The translations under genes and the position numbers were made by a program. Of a stretch of 20,110 bases of DNA, positions 11,101 to 17,100 are shown in pieces. The number at the start of each line of letters is the position of its first letter. Within the stretch, counting starts at the first letter, position 1. Location: contig NW_003116956.1 of assembly GCF_000003605.2 (NCBI RefSeq), positions 94,466 through 114,575 of the forward strand, given 5' to 3'. The notes beneath the pieces were generated by a model. It searched no databases. It was given only the letters and a program-made list of their open reading frames with translations, and was not told the origin of the DNA. This DNA is from Saccoglossus kowalevskii (lineage: Eukaryota > Hemichordata > Enteropneusta > Harrimaniidae).

Positions 11101-14100
11101 TTTCTGTGAATTTCAAGTCTTGTTCCAACTGATTGAAGTCCAACATGTTTTCATCGCTTGACTCTCTAGGTAGATTAAAAGTATGGGGCTGGAAGCTTGC
11201 AATCAGAGCTTGATTAGTTTGAATCATGGCTTCCAGTTCTTGTAGTGTTGTGGGATGAGAGCTGTGGTTTTGGTTTCCTAGACCCATATGATTAGCGTAT
11301 TGCATTTGGTTATCTGTTGGCATATCCCCTTGTCCAGCCTGGTAGCTAGGAAATTGCTGACCCCTCTGCTCAGACATCTGGTCAACTCTTTGCGACATCA
11401 GCTGTTCTCTCATCTGATGCAGCATTTGTTGGGATCCTTGCTGTTGTTGCTGTGATTGGAACTGCTGCTGTGGTTGAAATTGAGTATTAAATGGTTGCTG
11501 TTGTTGGGGAAACTGCTGTTGCTGCGATTGTTGTTGCTGCTGCTGCTGAAACTGTTTCTGTTGTTGTAACTGCAATTGTTGCATTTGCTGCTTCTGCGGA
11601 TGTTGTTGCTGTTGTTGCTGCTGCTGCTGCTGCATCTGACTCTGCATTCCAGGTATATTTTGTCCAACCATTGGAGCAACAAACGGACCTGCCTGTTGCT
11701 GAGATTGATGTTGATTCTGCTGTAGACTTTGTATATATGCAGACCTCTGAATCTGAGTTAAAGGCTGTCCTAGCATAGGATGTTGAACATTAGGTGCTGT
11801 GAATCCTTGATGTTGCATCTGCATCAACTGCAATTGTGATAGCTGTACCTGACTCGCTGGTGCCGACTGTGCTTGGTCATACTGTTGCCCTGTCATTTGC
11901 TTTGACTGAGCTGTCACCTGCCTTTTGCCAATTGTTGGTGATTGCTTCGGACTTTGTCCTTGAACATATCCAGGTATAGTGGTTTTGTCTTCTCCTCTAT
12001 GCCTGTTTTTCTGGCTGCTTCTTCCAGAGTCCTGGTTACGCTTTGGTGATTTCTGCATATCTTTTTTGACCTCTATGATTTTAACACAATGTTTATCCAA
12101 GTCTTTGTTTGGCATAGCCTAAAAATATACGGTAACACAGAGAGATAAGTACAGTTTAACATTGAATTTTTGTCAAGATATGTGCATTGATCATGTTCTA
12201 TATCACCAAAAAATAGACTAAGACTTGACTACATGTGCAAATAAAAGGTAACATTCAGAGCTGGGAAAAAAAAATGGTGAAGCAGAGCAAGAATCCAATT
12301 ATCTAAACTTTGATGATTTTTTTTTAATTGGAAAAATGATAGTTCTTGAAAATAAAAATAAACTTATCAGAAATATCTTCCAACAAAGGATAATACCGTA
12401 CTTATCCGGGAAAGGGCCCATGCCTGGACAAACGCGCACCCCCCACTTTTGACACAATAAACAAGTTGAGGTCATATTCGGGCTCACGCCAAGGAGGTCT
12501 TTTTCTACACAAAAAAAAAAAAATATTTTCTATTCATTGACTGTGGTTGTATTAACAGTTGACTTTCTTGAAGTCTGTTGTGATACTTAAAAAAATTGTT
12601 AATTGCGTAAAACAAGGGGTGAATGCAAAATAGCTGTGACAGCTTTCTGCCTTCAGGGCAGCGCGTTCTGAATCATAACAGTCAGCAAGTCTATAAAAAT
12701 ATATATTAAAGCAGAAACGGTAGTTGTCATTTTGAAATATGTCGTGGCCCTAAAAATGGCTGGCTGTTTGGTTTGTGCTTCCTTAGAAACGATTTAGGCA
12801 AACCGCACAAGGAGAGTTGCTAAGCAAGTGTCGCACTCGTTCGGCTTTAGCGCTGTCCGCAATGAAACCAATGTTGCAATATTGTAGCAACCCGTACCTG
12901 GGAGAATGGTTGAAATCCTGTTATTTTGGCTTTATAAAATATTTTGTAGCAGCTTGCGAACCCATAACTGGGGTCAGCAATTTTGAAATGTCACACCGAA
13001 GACTGCCAACTTTTTTACCATCTTTCATCACCGTCATGAAAACTATTCTTCTGTCGTTGGATAAAAAAAAAACTTCCTATTTCAAGTCCACCGCGATATC
13101 CATATACTTAGTGAGACATTCCAACCACCGTAACTTGCTGAACGATAACTTTCACCGTGATTAATAAGCGTTGAGTCTGATAAAAAAAGCAATGTCACGA
13201 TTTGACCTTTATGATGAAATACTAGTAGTGATGTCACTCTTAGCCAATCAGTAAAGCAGATGCATAAAGGTCAAAGATGGTTGCTAGACTGTAAACAAAA
13301 GCATCGTGTGCCATCTCTTTATTATGATTAGACATGAATGGAAAGTGCCAAGCTGACAGATTGCGAAATCCGTGGATTAAAAGTGCTAAGTCCAAATTGT
13401 GTGGGACGATATCGACGAACTTCAGGAATAAGTTGTAGAGAATCTGTCGGCTACAGTGACGCCGACTTGGACTTTGAGTGTTTTGAGTTTGACGAAGATG
13501 GCAATGAACGTACAAATAAAGACCTGAGATGTTTTTTCAAACAGCTATGAATTTTTACTGTGTAAATTTGTAAATTATTATTGAATTTGTATGACGGTTG
13601 ATTCGTAATTTGTCGAGACCGAAAATCATTTTACGCAGTTTAACCCCTGACATTTTAATTCATTTTGAGTTCACGCCGCGGCGTATTGGGCGTGTTTGTC
13701 AGCGGGAAAATCCTAATTCAAATGATTCCTCACTGTCGATTTTTATTATTTCTGGTTTATTTGTCACATTATAAGCAATACATTATTTTTGTTCTACTTC
13801 TAGTGTTGCATATTGTTCATTTATTTTCGTTGCATGTTTCATTTGCCATTCTATTCCCTGTTGCAGTTCGAACTGCGTGTTGTCAATTTGTTGTCGTTTT
13901 TTGCCGGGGATCCTGGCAAACGCCCACCCCTTCTTTTTTGCAATTTTCCATGTTCAAGACCCTGGGCTTATACCCGGATAAATACGATAAATCTATAATG
14001 CTACTTACCTGTACAGCAACACTTTGCGTCTTGGTATTCAAGTTAATTTCAACTTTTCTCTCAGGTGATTGTTGAGAATTCTGTTGCAGACTTTCAGCAA

Positions 14101-17100
14101 TTTTAGGAGCGGCTTTTATAGTTGTTATATTTTCTGTCCTTTTTGGTTCAGCAATTGGCTTTACAGCATTTAGTTCCGTTTTCTGCTTGACAGGGTTGGT
14201 TTCGTTCCATTGTTTTACAGAAATGTCCTTTGATTTTACTGGGACTGGTTCATTCTTCTGTTTTGCAGAGACAGGTTTGTTCAACTGTTGTTTTAGTGGC
14301 ACTGTGTGTAGTAGTTCTTGTTTCTTCTCTTCATGGTGTACAGCACTATTGAATTTTATTTTGGTTGCATTCGGCCTTTTTTCAACTTTCATGACACTAA
14401 TAAAAAGTAAAAATTTGAAAATGTTCGTTTGTTAAGTGAGGGTTATATTATAATAGAGAAAGAAGACTACAGACTTGTTGACTATCTAAATATTCACAAT
14501 TTGGGAACAGCTTTTGCATTAAAATTGAGGCTGTATTATATTTTAAGTCAACCGCTGTTCTACAGCCAACATATAACATGTTGAAAATTTGTTACTGTAA
14601 AATACTTTATTTTAGCTGGAATTAATTTTTGCTAAAAAGACTTTTTGTGTGTTATGTATAATATTTATTTTCACTGATTTTTGACAAGTTGAATGTAAAA
14701 TATAGGAAAAAAGGTATATTCGCTGGATTTTATTTTTACTGAATCATTACTTCGGCGAAAAAAACGAAAATTAATTCCAAGCGAAACTAAAGTATTTTAC
14801 ACTACATGTGAATCAGATGAATCAGTTTCAAATATTTCTAGCAATAGTTCTGTTTGATTGAACTAAAATGCATTATAAGGAAATCATAGTGTCCCATCTT
14901 TGCAAAACTCGCAAAATAATGAAAAAAGAAATTATTCATGTATTCATACTGGTGAGTGACACATGCTCAGAACATCAGAACATGTTGATAAACTTTTATT
15001 TTTTAATTTTACTGTCAAATCATGTGTATATGCTATTCAAATTCAGCCTCTACGGTAGTATTACCTTAATAAGACTGACAAAAATAAGATTACACAAAGA
15101 TAGGCACTGATCATCGTCATCATACAGCAATTATGTTTATAAACTTACCATGGAACGTTATCATTGAGCCACTTGGCATCTCCAATCAATCTCTCTATTC
15201 TCAATTTGTTTTGTATTTCTTCACCTATTTTCATCTTACGACCTTTGTTGAAATCTAGAGAACTGCAAATGACAAGAAAAGTTGTTAATAACTAAAGCAT
15301 GGTAGCCAAGTCAGAGCCCTGCGATAGCAACTCTTAGCCTATTTGGCTTAGGATCCAGTATGATTCTGAAATTTATTTTTCTGTTTTAGACATGAATGGA
15401 ATGCATAATATATTCAAAATAAGACAAATGAGACAATCAGAGTGTAGTTCAAAACCATTCTTGAAAATTGTGGCTCTTCACAACTGTCTCTAAAACAATC
15501 ACAGATTATGACAATATCTCATGTGAACTATATTTTGGCAGACAGTAACAAAGTCAACAGGGATAGCAGATTATACATCTGTCACCGTAACGCCATAAGT
15601 TACAGCGTGCCGTAATTTTGTGGTATATTACAGGGTATTTTCATCCTATCATATAAGGAAATGCTAATTACAAATATGGAATGATTATGCGCGTAAGCGT
15701 CCTCTATTAATAAAAACAAACATGGCTGCCACCAGGGTTTGACCAAACTCCACACAAAGAAGTTCGCTGATTCTGTTCTAAACTTTTTGGATTTCGACAC
15801 TCCCATGATGTATCCTTGGAAGGAAAAGTTGTATAATAAGGTGATTACGAGGATACCTCAAAGTGTGCATTTAGACAGTACGTCATCGCATCAACCTATG
15901 CTGCACGTCAGTCGATACTCTCATCTTCATGCATACTTTGAGGTATCCTCGTAATAACCTCACATTATGCCAGATATACTGTTAGATATTTTAGAAATGC
16001 ATCTCTAGTCAAAAAGCATGCAAGCTGAATCAAAGGAAACTTAGAAATAACTCCCAATAACAGTTACATACCGCATTTAGCGCCCAGGGTACTCAAAAAC
16101 ATTTTTTTAAGGTAGGCGAGCACCCCATTTGAAAAATTGTAATAATAAAATTGTGAAATGAGTTGCAAAAATACCACATTTTATTTCAATTTGTTGCAAA
16201 TCTCGAGGATGGTTCTTGCCTCAACAAAGACCTTCTCATTCTAAAGTATATCAACCCATAGCCTTGCATAATTTATCTATACTACTGTGGAATACTTTAT
16301 TTTAGCTGGAATAAATTTTCGCTGAAAAGGCTTTTTAGGCGTTTTGTATGGAATTTATTTTCACTGATTTTTGATGAGTTTAATGTGAAATATAGGAAAA
16401 AAAGTATATTCGCTGGATTTTATTTTCACAGAATCATCCTTTCAGCGAAAATAAAGTATTCTACAGTATTCTACTTTGTGTTTTGTTTTTTTAATCGCAT
16501 TAAAAAACGATACTGAACTGCAAATACAGTACCGGTACATGTATATTAGCCAGTTCAAGGACATGAGTAAACCAGCACACATCTTAGAGATACAACTCTG
16601 GTTGATTATTGAGTCATTTGGTTGTTCTAGATTGATCAAGTTACAAAGAAATGACAGCAACTCATCACCTGTGTGGTCTACTCAGTGGAACAAATCCCTG
16701 CAGATTGAAGTCCTCTTCTACAGGAACATTTTCAAAACTTCGATCTACTCTATCACGGAACTGGATAACATTCAGAATCTTGGCAAGCTTGGGCCATATG
16801 CTGTGGATAATGCAATATTTGGATGTTATAGTGAAAAGGTGTCATATTGTGTTGTATTTAGGAAAAACACTTGTACATTTATGATATGTTTTAGCACATA
16901 TTTCATGTCAAAATCTATACCTTATTTTGTTCTATTAGTTGAACATGTGCTAATTTAAAGTAAATGAGATAAATGTATCTTTAGTCAAAATAAGTCAATT
17001 TTATAGACCCATAAAGAAAACTGTCATACAATATGCATAATATGCATGTACACATTTCATTAATTTTGTAATACTTCTAGACAAAACAAGTGCATTGTAT

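Noticed and set aside
11410-11682. Ser/Asn-rich minus-strand open frame
   Set aside because: Alternative frame of the same glutamine-rich exon; the flanking conserved residues and splice phases support the Gln frame only.
11491-11778. Ala/Val-rich plus-strand open frame
   Set aside because: It is the antisense reading of the CAG/CAA glutamine-rich SMG7 exon; low-complexity repeats leave several frames open.
12817-13164. 115-codon plus-strand frame inside the 1.6-kb element
   Set aside because: Only a TTG start, no domain such as a DDE transposase, and many residues from poly-A tracts; not called as a gene.
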